A stretch of 64,000 nucleotides of DNA from Paraburkholderia solitsugae (GCF_013177695.1 NZ_WOEY01000166.1:1-64000); one strand, 5' to 3'; shown: positions 52,775 to 62,497, numbered from the stretch's first letter. The notes: a model not told the origin generated them from the letters alone. Translations and numbers: made by a program.

Positions 52775-55143
52775 GTGGTTCCTTCAGCGCGTTGTGCGCG
52801 TTGTTGCGGCGACAGTCCGGCATTTGCAGCGGCCTGGGCGCGCTCACGTTCGAGATTGCGTTCCAGTTGCGCCTTTGCTGCCGTGTAAGGCTTCGGCCAC
52901 ATCACATCGAAATAGCCGATTTTTGCGGCTTCATTCAACGTCCACGACGGATTCGCCAGATGCGGCCGCGCAATCGCGCAGAGATCCGCGCGGCCCGCCG
53001 CGATGATGCTGTTCACGTGATCCGCCTCCGAGATTGCGCCAACCGCGATCGTTGCGATGCCAGCTTCGTTGCGCACACGATCGGCGAATGGCGTCTGGAA
53101 CATGCGGCCAAACACGGGCTTTTCCTGCTTGCTGACCTGGCCCGACGAGACGTCGATCATGTCGGCGCCTGCAACTTTGAAGGCGAGGGCGATTTGCACG
53201 GCGTCGTCGGGCGTGGTGCCGCCTTCGACCCAGTCGTTAGCGGAAATACGCACGGAAATCGGCTTGTCTTGCGGCCAGACTGCGCGGATCGCCTTGAAGA
53301 CCTGCAATGGATAGCGCAGACGGTTTTCGAGCGAGCCGCCGTATTCGTCGGTGCGATGATTGGTCAACGGGGACAGGAAGCTCGACAGAAAGTAGCCGTG
53401 TGCGCAGTGCAGTTCGAGCCAATCGAAGCCCGCCTCCGCGGACATTTGCGTGGCGCGTACGAACTGCGCTTCGATTTCTTGAAGTTCGTCTCGGGTGGCC
53501 TCATGCGAGATCTGACTGACGCCGTTTAAATATTGTTGCGGCGAAGCCGACACGACCGGCCAATTGCCTTCGTCAAGCGGCTGATCGATGCCTTCCCACG
53601 AAACGCGCGTTGAACCTTTGGCGCCGGAGTGCCCCAGCTGGATACCGATCTTCGCGTCCGACTGACTATGCACGAGGTCGACGATGCGCTTCCACGCTGT
53701 GAGATGTTCCGGCGCGTACATGCCGGGACAAGCGGGCGTGATGCGCGCTTCGGGTGACACGCAGGTCATTTCTGTCATGACTAGCGCGGCGCCGCCCATT
53801 GCGCGGGCACCGAGATGCATCAGGTGATAGTCACCGGCAATGCCGTCGACGGCGGAGTACTGCGCCATCGGCGAAACGACTACGCGGTTTTTCAGCGTGA
53901 CGCCACGCAACGTGAAGGGGGTGAACATCGGCGGAACGGAGTGCTTTTCAGGCGCGCGTTCAACGCCTGAGCGGTGTGCGAGCCAGTCTTCGAACGTCGA
54001 AAGATAGCTTGCATCACGCTCACGCAAATTCTCGTGCGAAATGCGCTGCGAGCGCGTAAGCAGCGAGTACGCGAACTGTTCCGGTTCGAACGACGTATAG
54101 CGGTCGACATGCTCGAACCACTCCGTCGAATTGCGCGCGGCGTTCTGGATACGCAATACGTCGATGCTACGGACATCCGTGTAGTGCTTCAACGCAGCGG
54201 GCAAATCACCGGGATGCGCGTCGATGCTGTTGGCGAGTTCGATCGAATCTTCGAGCGCGAGCTTGGTGCCCGACCCGATCGAGAAGTGCGCGGTGTGCGC
54301 CGCGTCGCCCATCAGCACGATCGGCGTTTGCGTGCCATTGGCGTTGTCGCGCCAATGCACCCAATCCTCATTGACGACGCGCGGGAAACGAATCCACTGC
54401 GACGAACCACGCAAATGCGCAGCGTTCGATAGCAACGCATTGCCGTCCAGATACTTGGCAAACAGCTTCTCGCAGAACGCGATGCTGTCTTCCTTGCTCA
54501 TTTCGTCGAGACCGGCGGCGCGCCACACGCGCTCCGGCGTTTCCACAATGAACGTGGAGGTCTGATCGTCGAAGCGATAGGCGTGCGCCTGGAACCAGCC
54601 GAACTCCGTTTCTTCGAAGGCGAACGTGAAGGCGTCGAAGAGCTTCTTGGTGCCGAGCCAGACGAAGCGGCAATCGCGCATGTCGATGGCGGGCTTATAG
54701 GTGGCGGCGTGCTTCTGACGGATTGCGCTGTTGGCGCCGTCGCAGGCGACGATCAGGTCGGCTTCGTAGGCGGTGTCGTCTGTGACCTGGGTTTCGAAGA
54801 CCAGCTTGACGCCGAGCTCTTCGCAGCGCGCCTGCAGGATATTCAACAGACGTTTGCGGCCGATGCCGCAGAAGCCGTGGCCCGACGAGCGAATCTGCCT
54901 GCCGCGGAAATTGATCTCGATGTCGTCCCAGTGATTGAAGGCGTCGAGGATCGCGTCCGCGCTGGGGGCGTCGGCGGCGCGCAGGTTACCGAGCGTCTGG
55001 TCTGAGAATACGACGCCCCAGCCGAAAGTATCGTAAGGACGGTTGCGTTCGACCACCGTGACGTCATACGCCGGGTTCCGTCCCTTCATTAACAGGCCGA
55101 AGTACAACCCGGCCGGGCCGCCGCCGATACAGACGATGCGCAT
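52771..55143 (-). CDS. Fused flavin monooxygenase / Old Yellow Enzyme-like reductase acting on an aromatic CoA-thioester
   Basis: A 790-residue fusion. The N-terminal half is a FAD monooxygenase with IVCIGGGPAGLYFGLLMK and VLMGDAAHTAHFSIGSGTKL; the C-terminal half (from about residue 400) is an OYE domain (PMFTPFTLRGVTLKNRVVVS, ELHCAHGYFLSSFLSPLTN, TDEYGGSLENRLR). This is the layout of 2-aminobenzoyl-CoA monooxygenase/reductase, also annotated as salicylyl-CoA 5-hydroxylase/oxidoreductase. It hydroxylates and then reduces the ring to an alicyclic CoA-thioester. In the OYE part, the Cys of the usual SPMCQYS motif is Ala (SPMAQYS). It is first in the operon. Confidence 0.93.
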   Translation of the reverse strand: MRIVCIGGGPAGLYFGLLMKGRNPAYDVTVVERNRPYDTFGWGVVFSDQTLGNLRAADAPSADAILDAFNHWDDIEINFRGRQIRSSGHGFCGIGRKRLLNILQARCEELGVKLVFETQVTDDTAYEADLIVACDGANSAIRQKHAATYKPAIDMRDCRFVWLGTKKLFDAFTFAFEETEFGWFQAHAYRFDDQTSTFIVETPERVWRAAGLDEMSKEDSIAFCEKLFAKYLDGNALLSNAAHLRGSSQWIRFPRVVNEDWVHWRDNANGTQTPIVLMGDAAHTAHFSIGSGTKLALEDSIELANSIDAHPGDLPAALKHYTDVRSIDVLRIQNAARNSTEWFEHVDRYTSFEPEQFAYSLLTRSQRISHENLRERDASYLSTFEDWLAHRSGVERAPEKHSVPPMFTPFTLRGVTLKNRVVVSPMAQYSAVDGIAGDYHLMHLGARAMGGAALVMTEMTCVSPEARITPACPGMYAPEHLTAWKRIVDLVHSQSDAKIGIQLGHSGAKGSTRVSWEGIDQPLDEGNWPVVSASPQQYLNGVSQISHEATRDELQEIEAQFVRATQMSAEAGFDWLELHCAHGYFLSSFLSPLTNHRTDEYGGSLENRLRYPLQVFKAIRAVWPQDKPISVRISANDWVEGGTTPDDAVQIALAFKVAGADMIDVSSGQVSKQEKPVFGRMFQTPFADRVRNEAGIATIAVGAISEADHVNSIIAAGRADLCAIARPHLANPSWTLNEAAKIGYFDVMWPKPYTAAKAQLERNLERERAQAAANAGLSPQQRAQRAEGTT

Positions 55144-55176
55144 GTTGACTCTCCAGTGGACTTTGCTCTGGAGGGT

Positions 55177-55205
55177 AATTTAGGCGTCGATAGTTTAGAT
55201 GTCAA
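55177..55205 (-). promoter_or_regulatory. Sigma-70 promoter of the aminobenzoate operon
   Basis: TTGACA (55205-55200), 17 bases, TAAATT (55182-55177) on the minus strand, about 34 bases before the monooxygenase start. A TTTA/TAAA inverted motif overlaps the -35 region and could be a MarR site. Confidence 0.7.
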
Positions 55206-55423
55206 GTAAATGATGGGCGGAGTTGGCGGGCAGGCGTGTTGCCCTGATCAGAAGAAATATCGTCGGTCGGAGGCCGGTGATCTGCAGTGGGAAGTCCGTC
55301 ACGCGTTTCTGCCGCGTTGTTGAGGGCGGTAGGAAACGCCAGTTGGTTTGCGATGAAGTCCCAGCTTGTAGAGATTCGACTGTGACGGCATCTTAGGCGA
55401 CGTGATGGCCGATCACCGGCAAG

Positions 55424-56359
55424 TCATCCTTGTGCGAAATGGCGCACGTTCATCGTGCTTTTCAACAGCTGTAAGAACGTAGACGCAGCCCTGCTAAGCG
55501 GCTTGTCGCTACGCGTGACAGCGACGAGCGGGCCGAGATGAAGCGGCAATTCACAGAGCACGGGTTGCAGTCGATACAGGGCGTGCAACTCTTCCGCAAT
55601 GCATTGCGATGCGAGCACGAGCGTGTCGCTCTTGCTTGCGAGCCGGAATGTCAAAGGCGAAACCTGCGAGGACATGACATCCGCTCCAAAGCGCAGGCCC
55701 ATGTCGCGCACGGCGAACTCCAGTTGCTGTCTGATGATATTGGGTTGTTCAGGTAAGACCCATGGGAAGCCCAATAGGTCTTCGAGCGCGACCGGTTTCT
55801 GCGTGAGTGGATGTCCCTGTCGGGCGACAAATAGTGGATGGTCATCGCGAAGAGGCTCTTGCAAGTACTGATCGCCGCCAAAGCCACTTGCGAGGCGCCC
55901 GATGACGATGTCAACAAGATCCTGATCCAGGCGCTCAAGAAGGGTTTCCATCGCGTCCTCGCGGACGTTCAGGCGTATCCTGGGCGATCTCGTCCGGAAT
56001 TCCGCGACGCAATCGGCGAGAACTTCCCACCAGTTAAGCGGGAAGAATACGCCAATCGACAATGTTCCCATGTCACCAACGCGCAGCGCGTCGAGTTCCG
56101 CTTCCGCCCGTTGGACGTCGCTGGCGATCAGATAGCCATGGCGCACAAGGGCTTCCCCAAGAATCGTGGGGCGCATTCCTGATGATGTGCGCTCGAACAG
56201 CTGTGCGCCCGCGATTGCTTCAACTTCCGCGAGTGCCTTCGATATTGCCGAGTGACTCACCGTGAGCGCCTCTGCCGCCTTCTGCAGATTCCCGCATCGC
56301 GCTATTTCGAGTACCACCGAAATATGGCGAAGCTTCAGACGCTGTTGCAAGGAGCTCAT
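55424..56359 (-). CDS. LysR-family transcriptional regulator
   Basis: A 311-residue LysR regulator starting MSSLQQRLKLRHISVVLEIARCGNLQKAAEALTVSHSAISKALAEVEA, of the CbnR/GbpR-like group with LSIGVFFPLNWWEVLADC at the domain boundary. The frame is open upstream but not LysR-like. No strong ribosome-binding site is visible. It diverges from the carboxylesterase gene, its likely target. Confidence 0.9.
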   Translation of the reverse strand: MSSLQQRLKLRHISVVLEIARCGNLQKAAEALTVSHSAISKALAEVEAIAGAQLFERTSSGMRPTILGEALVRHGYLIASDVQRAEAELDALRVGDMGTLSIGVFFPLNWWEVLADCVAEFRTRSPRIRLNVREDAMETLLERLDQDLVDIVIGRLASGFGGDQYLQEPLRDDHPLFVARQGHPLTQKPVALEDLLGFPWVLPEQPNIIRQQLEFAVRDMGLRFGADVMSSQVSPLTFRLASKSDTLVLASQCIAEELHALYRLQPVLCELPLHLGPLVAVTRSDKPLSRAASTFLQLLKSTMNVRHFAQG

Positions 56360-56587
56360 AGTCGGTGGCTCATGAATTTTCTTCAAGGGCGGTTGCGAAA
56401 TTTTCCGTTTTGTTTCCGCCGCAGCTGCATGAACATCACTCCGAACACACAACAGCATACTCCGGCTGGAAACGCCAAGGATATCAGGAGAAGTAGGGCG
56501 TGAGATGAAGGATTTTGGCGGCAGGATGAGCGCGAAACCGTTCCCAACGCGCCCGTGCAGCCACATGGAGGCGAGCGAGATCAATCA

Positions 56588-58054
56588 ATGACGAAGACAA
56601 GCATCACACATTGCGCACAAGGTGTTCTCAAGGGCGTACTGGACGACGGAGTCCACACATTCTTCGATATTCCCTATGCCGCCGACGCGGGTCGGTTTTC
56701 CCCTCCGCTTCCGCCCTCCACATGGCAGGGCGAACGCGACTGTACACGGCCAGGACCTGTCTTTCCGCAGCTGCCAAGCCGCCTCGACTTTGTGATGGGC
56801 CCAACGAGCAAAGGCGCGGAAATGTCGGAGGATGCCTTTCGTCTCAACGTCTTCACGCCGGCGCTTTCCGCCAAACTGCCTGTCATCTTCTGGATTCACG
56901 GGGGTGGCTTCCTGACGGGAGGCGGCTCGCTGCAGTGCTACTTCGGCGACCAACTCGCGAGAAGCGGGCGCGCCGTCGTGGTAACCATGAACTATCGGCT
57001 TGGTCTGCTCGGCAATCTCTTCATGAAGGGGATTTCTCCGGGTAACCTCGCCGTTCGCGATCTCGAGATGGCATTGCAGTGGGTCAAATCGAATATCGGA
57101 AGTTTTGGTGGCGATCCGGAATCGATCGTGCTGGCCGGACAATCCGCGGGTGCCTGGTTCACGCAGTTGCTCGCTGCGATGAAGTCAACGAGTGCGCTGG
57201 TCAAAGGCGGCATCATGATTAGCTATCCGGGTCTGCCACCCATGACGCCTGAAGCCGCTCAGACAATGGCCGAGCAATCTTGTGCGATGGCGGGGATAGA
57301 CCCGTCCGGCGACGCGTTGCGGACGATGCCTGTGGAACGCATACTGGAATTGCAGACCGCGATGTTGCGCGCGCAAAGCGCGTTTGCCGAGGTACCCGTG
57401 CTGTTCCAGACCGTTTGCGATGGCGAGGTTCCGGCGAACCCGGGCGCAGAAGCTTGCGAGAATTTTGCCGGCAAACCGCTGATGATCGGCTGGACCCGGG
57501 AGGAAATGGGCAGCTTCCTCGCGAGTAACCCCGCAATGATTGGCGCGACGGAAGAGCAAGCCCAGAAGAAATATAGCGAAGAATTCGGCGAGCAAGGCAG
57601 GCCGCTTTACATGCGGGCACTCAAGCGTCGGCTCAATGGTCGACCTTACACAACGCTCGTCGATCTAGGTTCGGACAAACTATTCAGGCTTCCGGCAGTC
57701 AGGTTCGCTACTGAGATGGAATCGGCGGGCAACGACGTCTTCACGTATCAGTTCGACTTCCAGTCCCCTCAGGCGGAAGTGGGAGCGGGTCATTGCTTCG
57801 AGTTGCCCTTCGTATTCGGCAACTTCGAAGACTGGGTTGACGCACCGATGCTGGACGGGATCGACCTGGCGGCTGCTCGCTCGCTATCGGCATGCATCCA
57901 GGAGTACGTGCTGAACTTTGTCGAGTCGGGCGATCCAAATGGCGCGCACTTGCCGTATTGGCCGGCCTATGACCACTTGCAGGAGCGGTGGACCATGCGC
58001 TTCGCGAATGTGATTGAGACCGTTGCGAGCGATACGGAGAGCGGAGCGTATTGA
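56588..58054 (+). CDS. Type-B carboxylesterase
   Basis: A 488-residue alpha/beta hydrolase of the carboxylesterase type B (PnbA) family. The nucleophile elbow is LAGQSAGAW, preceded by the oxyanion motif WIHGGGFLTGGG; the catalytic His is in GAGHCFELPFVFGN. No signal peptide is seen, so it is probably cytosolic. It hydrolyses ester substrates taken up from outside; the porin gene downstream may be the entry route. Confidence 0.93.
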   Translation: MTKTSITHCAQGVLKGVLDDGVHTFFDIPYAADAGRFSPPLPPSTWQGERDCTRPGPVFPQLPSRLDFVMGPTSKGAEMSEDAFRLNVFTPALSAKLPVIFWIHGGGFLTGGGSLQCYFGDQLARSGRAVVVTMNYRLGLLGNLFMKGISPGNLAVRDLEMALQWVKSNIGSFGGDPESIVLAGQSAGAWFTQLLAAMKSTSALVKGGIMISYPGLPPMTPEAAQTMAEQSCAMAGIDPSGDALRTMPVERILELQTAMLRAQSAFAEVPVLFQTVCDGEVPANPGAEACENFAGKPLMIGWTREEMGSFLASNPAMIGATEEQAQKKYSEEFGEQGRPLYMRALKRRLNGRPYTTLVDLGSDKLFRLPAVRFATEMESAGNDVFTYQFDFQSPQAEVGAGHCFELPFVFGNFEDWVDAPMLDGIDLAAARSLSACIQEYVLNFVESGDPNGAHLPYWPAYDHLQERWTMRFANVIETVASDTESGAY

Positions 58055-58278
58055 GAACGTACGAGGCTTGTTGGTTCAACGAAAGCGCGTCAAGTTAATC
58101 GTTAAGTATTGCTATGCAAATAAATGAGCAACTTGGAGAGGCGCAGTTTTACTCAAGAGGCTGATCGATTTTTTCCGTATTGTTTTCCCCGAACTCAAAG
58201 GATTATCGAGTCAGCCTCGGATGGAGTTCGAGAGCAAGAGCACTGAACATAAACGACTAGATGGGCAAGGAGATCGGC

Positions 58279-59376
58279 GTGGGAATCGGAAAAAACGTGA
58301 AGTTGCTGGGCGGTGTGGGTGTTCTTCTGCTGGGATGTTCGTCTGGAGCATTCGCGCAAAGCAGTGTTTATATTTCGGGTTTTCTGGGCGCTGGGATCGG
58401 CTACACGAGCAACGTCGGAGGCCACTCAAGCGTGTCTGAAACCAATGGTGTATTGCGTCCAAACTCGTTTGCAATACAGGGCAAAGAAGACCTGGGTGAC
58501 GGTCTGCAGGCGCTCTTCTATTTGGGTTCACTGTTTTCGATGAGTACAGGAACGGTCCTTGGTGCGCCCGGTAGCCTTTTCTCCCGAGAATCCTATGTTG
58601 GCCTGTCGGATAAATATGGCACTTTGACCTTTGGTCAGCAGCGCGATTTTATGTTCGACATGACGGTGCATGGATATGCAGGCGGCTACAGCCAGGGCCT
58701 GTGGGGCGCGCACCAGGGGCCGTTTCCGAGCTTCGGCGTGCCGTACGTAATTGGCGGATCTTACGACTTTGACCGGCTCAACGGCGAGGCCCTCAACAAC
58801 GCGGTCAAGTTCAGGAGCGCGAATTTCAGCGGGATGACCTTCGGAGCGATGTACGGCTTTGGTGGCGTTGCCGGTCATTTCGGAAACTCCAGCTCATCGA
58901 GTTTCACCGTCAACTATGAGTTCGGATCAGGTGGTGTGGGTGCTGCGTATACGATGGCAAAGTCGCCCACGATCGACAATGGTAATGATGGTATTCGGAA
59001 CATCGGCGTAGGCGGGAAGTATCTGGTGGCGCCGGTTCAATTTTCGGTGCTGGGGACGATCTCTCGCAATACAGGAACCGGAGCGCAGATCGATGCCGTC
59101 GACGCAACCGTGAGTTACGACTTTACGCCGTTCTGGAATCTCGCCACGACCTATACCTATATGAGTGGCAATCACGTGCTCGATAGCGTGCACGCAAACC
59201 AGGCGGATGCCACGCTAACTTACCGCTTCTCGAAGCGCACCTCGGTGTATGGAACCTATGTTTGGCAGGAGGCATCGGGCAAGGGCGCGCTCGCCCGCAT
59301 CAACTCGACTTTAACGAGCCCATCGAGTTCCGATGCCCAGACGATGGTGGGTATCAGCATCATGCATCTGTTCTAG
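58279..59376 (+). CDS. Gram-negative general porin (OmpC-like)
   Basis: An outer-membrane porin of 365 residues with a signal peptide ending GAFAQ, an SSVYISGFLGAGIGYTSN first strand, and the terminal QTMVGISIMHLF with the C-terminal aromatic Phe. PEFG-type loops and FQGKEDLG-like motifs (FAIQGKEDLGDGLQALF) are typical of Burkholderiaceae porins. The GTG at 58279 is preferred over the ATG at 58261 because AAGGAG lies six bases before it. Confidence 0.92.
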   Translation: MGIGKNVKLLGGVGVLLLGCSSGAFAQSSVYISGFLGAGIGYTSNVGGHSSVSETNGVLRPNSFAIQGKEDLGDGLQALFYLGSLFSMSTGTVLGAPGSLFSRESYVGLSDKYGTLTFGQQRDFMFDMTVHGYAGGYSQGLWGAHQGPFPSFGVPYVIGGSYDFDRLNGEALNNAVKFRSANFSGMTFGAMYGFGGVAGHFGNSSSSSFTVNYEFGSGGVGAAYTMAKSPTIDNGNDGIRNIGVGGKYLVAPVQFSVLGTISRNTGTGAQIDAVDATVSYDFTPFWNLATTYTYMSGNHVLDSVHANQADATLTYRFSKRTSVYGTYVWQEASGKGALARINSTLTSPSSSDAQTMVGISIMHLF

Positions 59377-59547
59377 CCGTCGCGCGGAGGCTTTTACCAT
59401 GGGGACGTAATGTCCCCTGTAAGGCCTTCTAGTGAGTCGGATAGGGACTGGGCCCGCGTTGTTTGCTCGGCGGGTGCATCAGCCTTGGCCGGCACCGTGC
59501 AGCTTTTTTTGTGACGGGTGCGAACGCTGGCCAACGAGCCGGTCCAG

Positions 59548-59715
59548 TCACACCGAGCTAGTATCTGAATCCAATTCAGCCAGCGAGCGATCTGAACCTA
59601 GCTGCTGCCATGCCTTTTCCCAGTATTCCTGGGAACGCCCGTCGGGACTACCTTCTTTCTCCCAAAGATAGAACGCAAGCGTACGAATTTGCTCCTCGGT
59701 AACAGGCACATCCAT
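59548..59715 (-). CDS. DUF2934-type small protein
   Basis: A 55-residue protein: MDVPVTEEQIRTLAFYLWEK followed by EGSPDGRSQEYWEKAWQQLG. This matches the small DUF2934 family (Ile-Arg...Tyr-Leu-Trp-Glu...Gly-Arg...Glu-Tyr-Trp). GGGAG lies seven bases before the ATG. Its function is unknown; related proteins are common in stress and surface-associated loci. Confidence 0.8.
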   Translation of the reverse strand: MDVPVTEEQIRTLAFYLWEKEGSPDGRSQEYWEKAWQQLGSDRSLAELDSDTSSV

Positions 59716-59859
59716 TTTCAATCTCCCAAAAAAATACCTTCAATTGGCCAGAGCATTGTCGCTATGGTCAATCGAGTCGACAGCGCGGAAAGGAAGCACC
59801 GCACGGTGCCCGCCTTCCGCATACCAAACAACCCACTCATGCGTGGTCCACGACAACCG

Positions 59860-60210
59860 CTAACGGTAACGACGGTTTGCTGCGATTCGCGTGACTACTG
59901 GCACCAAACGAGGGTTCAACACAGGAACAGAGCCGGCACGACTTTCAGCTCGCGCAACTATTGCATCAATAGTGACTCGTGCGACCGCGCGTTGTGCCCG
60001 CCTTGCGAAGTGCTTCATGCGGCGGTCGCTGACCGGATGCCGTGCCCATACTAGCGCTGCTAACCAACCGATAACTGTCCACCCGAGCAGGATGTTCACC
60101 ATGGTCACCGCAAAGGCATCTTCGCGTTCTCTAGCGTCTGCAATCATTGCGGGCACCAGATAGAGCACCAGCGCACCCAAAAACACCGCAGCTTCGATAA
60201 CCTTCAACAT
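59860..60210 (-). CDS. Superinfection immunity protein-family membrane protein
   Basis: A 116-residue protein with two transmembrane segments (MLKVIEAAVFLGALVLYLVPAMIADARE and AFAVTMVNILLGWTVIGWLAALVWA), the pattern of the family named after phage T4 Imm. The tail is basic. No phage genes are nearby, so the name describes the fold family rather than a shown role. Confidence 0.78.
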   Translation of the reverse strand: MLKVIEAAVFLGALVLYLVPAMIADAREREDAFAVTMVNILLGWTVIGWLAALVWARHPVSDRRMKHFARRAQRAVARVTIDAIVARAESRAGSVPVLNPRLVPVVTRIAANRRYR

Positions 60211-60253
60211 TTCTACACCTCACTACAGTCTCGGTCAGCTGACGACCTTCAGA

Positions 60254-60529
60254 TCAGTGGCGTGCGTACACACGACCACCAGCTTCGGCGGGTTGACGGA
60301 TGCCGGATTCCGAGGACGATGCAACTACGCCACCATACGAATCATTGACGGAGCCGACCGTTTCGCTGCGTTCAGCTGCAACAGTTTGCGCACTCTGGCC
60401 TCGCTGTGACGCAGGCGCCCCTACCGAGGGCCGGTAGGAAGGTGCTGGGCCGTAGCCGCTGGCAAACGCAGGCGCAGCGATTGCGGTCGTAGCTGCGATG
60501 AACAGAGCTGCAAGAAGTTTGCTTTTCAT
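60254..60529 (-). CDS. Small exported protein of unknown function
   Basis: A 91-residue protein with a clear Sec signal peptide (MKSKLLAALFIAATTAIAAPAFA) and a mature part rich in Ser, Gly, Ala and Gln, without cysteines. Such short periplasmic proteins are frequent in Paraburkholderia. No function is known. Confidence 0.72.
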   Translation of the reverse strand: MKSKLLAALFIAATTAIAAPAFASGYGPAPSYRPSVGAPASQRGQSAQTVAAERSETVGSVNDSYGGVVASSSESGIRQPAEAGGRVYARH

Positions 60530-60789
60530 GATGAATCTCCAATGCGATTTTTAAGAGCGCCGCAAGCCGAGTAAGACCTGCGCTGCTGACAGGACTCAGT
60601 TTAGGTGTGGCCTATCTTTTTTCTAGGTCGATAGCGTGAAATCACAATTGCAAAAGGCCGAACAATGGCGCTCCCTACCGCCCATCGTGGGTTCGCGGGT
60701 ATCCCTATGCTGGAGGAGGTCTCCGCACTGGCCCCTGCGCGCCGATGGATGCAGAAGCGTATGCTGCTGTAAATCATCAGGAGAAGACC

Positions 60790-61674
60790 ATGAGCCTTGC
60801 TGGCAAGACACTATTCATGTCCGGCGGCAGTCGCGGCATCGGACTTGCGATTGCACTCAGAGCCGCACGCGACGGCGCGAATGTCGTGATTGCCGCAAAG
60901 ACCGCCGACCCAGATCCGCGTCTCGAGGGTACGATTCACACGGCGGCTGCAGCCATTGAAACTGCTGGCGGCAAGGCACTCCCGCTTGTTGTGGATATTC
61001 GCGATGAAGAACGCGTGAAAGCCGCAGTTGCCGAGGCCGTTGCGTTGTTCGGTGGCATCGATATTCTTGTGAACAATGCCAGCGCGATTCGACTGACTGG
61101 CACGCTTGACACACCCGTCAAACGGTACGACCTGATGCATGGGGTCAATGGCAGAGGCACGTTCGTGTGCGCGCAAGCGTGCCTGCCGCATCTCCTCAAT
61201 TCGGCGAACCCGCACATTCTCACACTGTCCCCGCCCTTGGTCCACGACGCGAAGTGGTTTAGCGACTTTCCTGCATACGCCATTGCAAAATACACGATGA
61301 GTCTGTTCACGTTGGCGCTTGCCGGCGAGTTTAAAGACCGTGGTATCGCCGTCAATTCACTATGGCCCCGAACAGCTATCGCGACCGCCGCTGTGCGAAA
61401 TGAGATTGGCGGTAAGGAAATGATTGCAGCGTGTCGCAAGCCTGAGATAGTCGCCGACGCGGCCCACTATATCCTGACGCGCCCTGCCAAGGAGTGTTCG
61501 GGAAACTTCTTCCTCGACGACGAAGTTCTGCTGGCAGCCGGGGTGCGCGACTTTGCACAGTACGACGTGCAGGCTGGGGCGGCGTTGCAAGCGGATTTCT
61601 TTGTTGAGGCCTTGCCGGGCATGTTGCCGGCGGACAATATGACGAAGCGACCATCCCGCAACCCACTCGGCTAA
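60790..61674 (+). CDS. SDR-family oxidoreductase (HSDL2-like)
   Basis: A 294-residue short-chain dehydrogenase with SGGSRGIGLAIALRAARDGANV, NNASAIRLTGTLDTPVKRYDLM and the catalytic YAIAK. The sequence follows the group of hydroxysteroid dehydrogenase-like 2 proteins. AGGAG lies six bases before the ATG. It precedes a second SDR gene by 125 bp. Confidence 0.92.
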   Translation: MSLAGKTLFMSGGSRGIGLAIALRAARDGANVVIAAKTADPDPRLEGTIHTAAAAIETAGGKALPLVVDIRDEERVKAAVAEAVALFGGIDILVNNASAIRLTGTLDTPVKRYDLMHGVNGRGTFVCAQACLPHLLNSANPHILTLSPPLVHDAKWFSDFPAYAIAKYTMSLFTLALAGEFKDRGIAVNSLWPRTAIATAAVRNEIGGKEMIAACRKPEIVADAAHYILTRPAKECSGNFFLDDEVLLAAGVRDFAQYDVQAGAALQADFFVEALPGMLPADNMTKRPSRNPLG

Positions 61675-61798
61675 AAAGTCAGGTTGTGCGCAAACGGACG
61701 CGGTATGCGACGGGCGACTACAATCAGCGAGGCGCAGAGCGTGAACGCACGGCACTGCGTACGTAGCAGCGCTAGTCCCTGCTGAATCCGGAGGAACC

Positions 61799-62497
61799 AT
61801 GAGTCGAACTGAGACAGCTTTGATTGTGGGCGCGGGAAAGGGATTGAGTGCTTCGCTCGCGCGACTGTTTGCGGCAGAGGGTATGCAGGTTGTACTCGCT
61901 GCCCGCAACACCAGCAAGCTGACAGAACTCGTAGACGAGACGGGCGCTCTTCTCCTGAATTGTGACGCCAGTCAACCGGACGATGTCACCGCGCTTTTTG
62001 ACCGCATAGATAACGCATTCGGCGCTCCCGACCTCGTTGTTTACAACGCCAGTGGCCGCTATCGCGCGGCGGTCGAAGCCATCGAGGCACAGAAACTCGA
62101 GGATGCCCTGAAAGTGACCGCATTCGGTGGGTTTCTCGTTGCCCAGGCCGCGGCGGTTCGAATGCTGGCACGCGGCAACGGCACCATCCTCCTGACCGGC
62201 GCTACTGCAAGTGTAAAAGGGCTACCTGGTTCGACGCCATTTGCGATGGGCAAATTCGCTTTGCGAGGGATGGCGCAGTGTATGGCGCGAGAACTCGCCC
62301 CCAGGAATATTCACGTTGCCCACTTTGTCATCGACGGTGGCATCGCGAGTAGCGTACCCCAACCGGATGACGGTGACACAGGCGACAAATGGTTGGATCC
62401 TGACGCCATAGCGCAGGAGTATCTCCACATCCATCGTCAGCACCGCAGCGCGTGGACTTGGGAAGTCGAACTGCGCCCTTGGGTAGAGAAGTTTTAG
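61799..62497 (+). CDS. SDR-family protein with a Phe in place of the catalytic Tyr
   Basis: A 232-residue short-chain dehydrogenase with the cofactor loop VGAGKGLSASLARLF and LLTGATASVKGLPG. The position of the usual Tyr in YxxxK is Phe (PFAMGK), and NNAG reads YNAS. Such changes occur in a known SDR subgroup with FAxxKFALRGLAQ. The enzyme may have altered or no dehydrogenase activity. Confidence 0.85.
   Translation: MSRTETALIVGAGKGLSASLARLFAAEGMQVVLAARNTSKLTELVDETGALLLNCDASQPDDVTALFDRIDNAFGAPDLVVYNASGRYRAAVEAIEAQKLEDALKVTAFGGFLVAQAAAVRMLARGNGTILLTGATASVKGLPGSTPFAMGKFALRGMAQCMARELAPRNIHVAHFVIDGGIASSVPQPDDGDTGDKWLDPDAIAQEYLHIHRQHRSAWTWEVELRPWVEKF

Noticed and set aside
59860..60210. Prophage remnant suggested by a superinfection-immunity family protein
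   Set aside because: No integrase, capsid, tail or lysis genes are nearby; the family is widespread outside phages.
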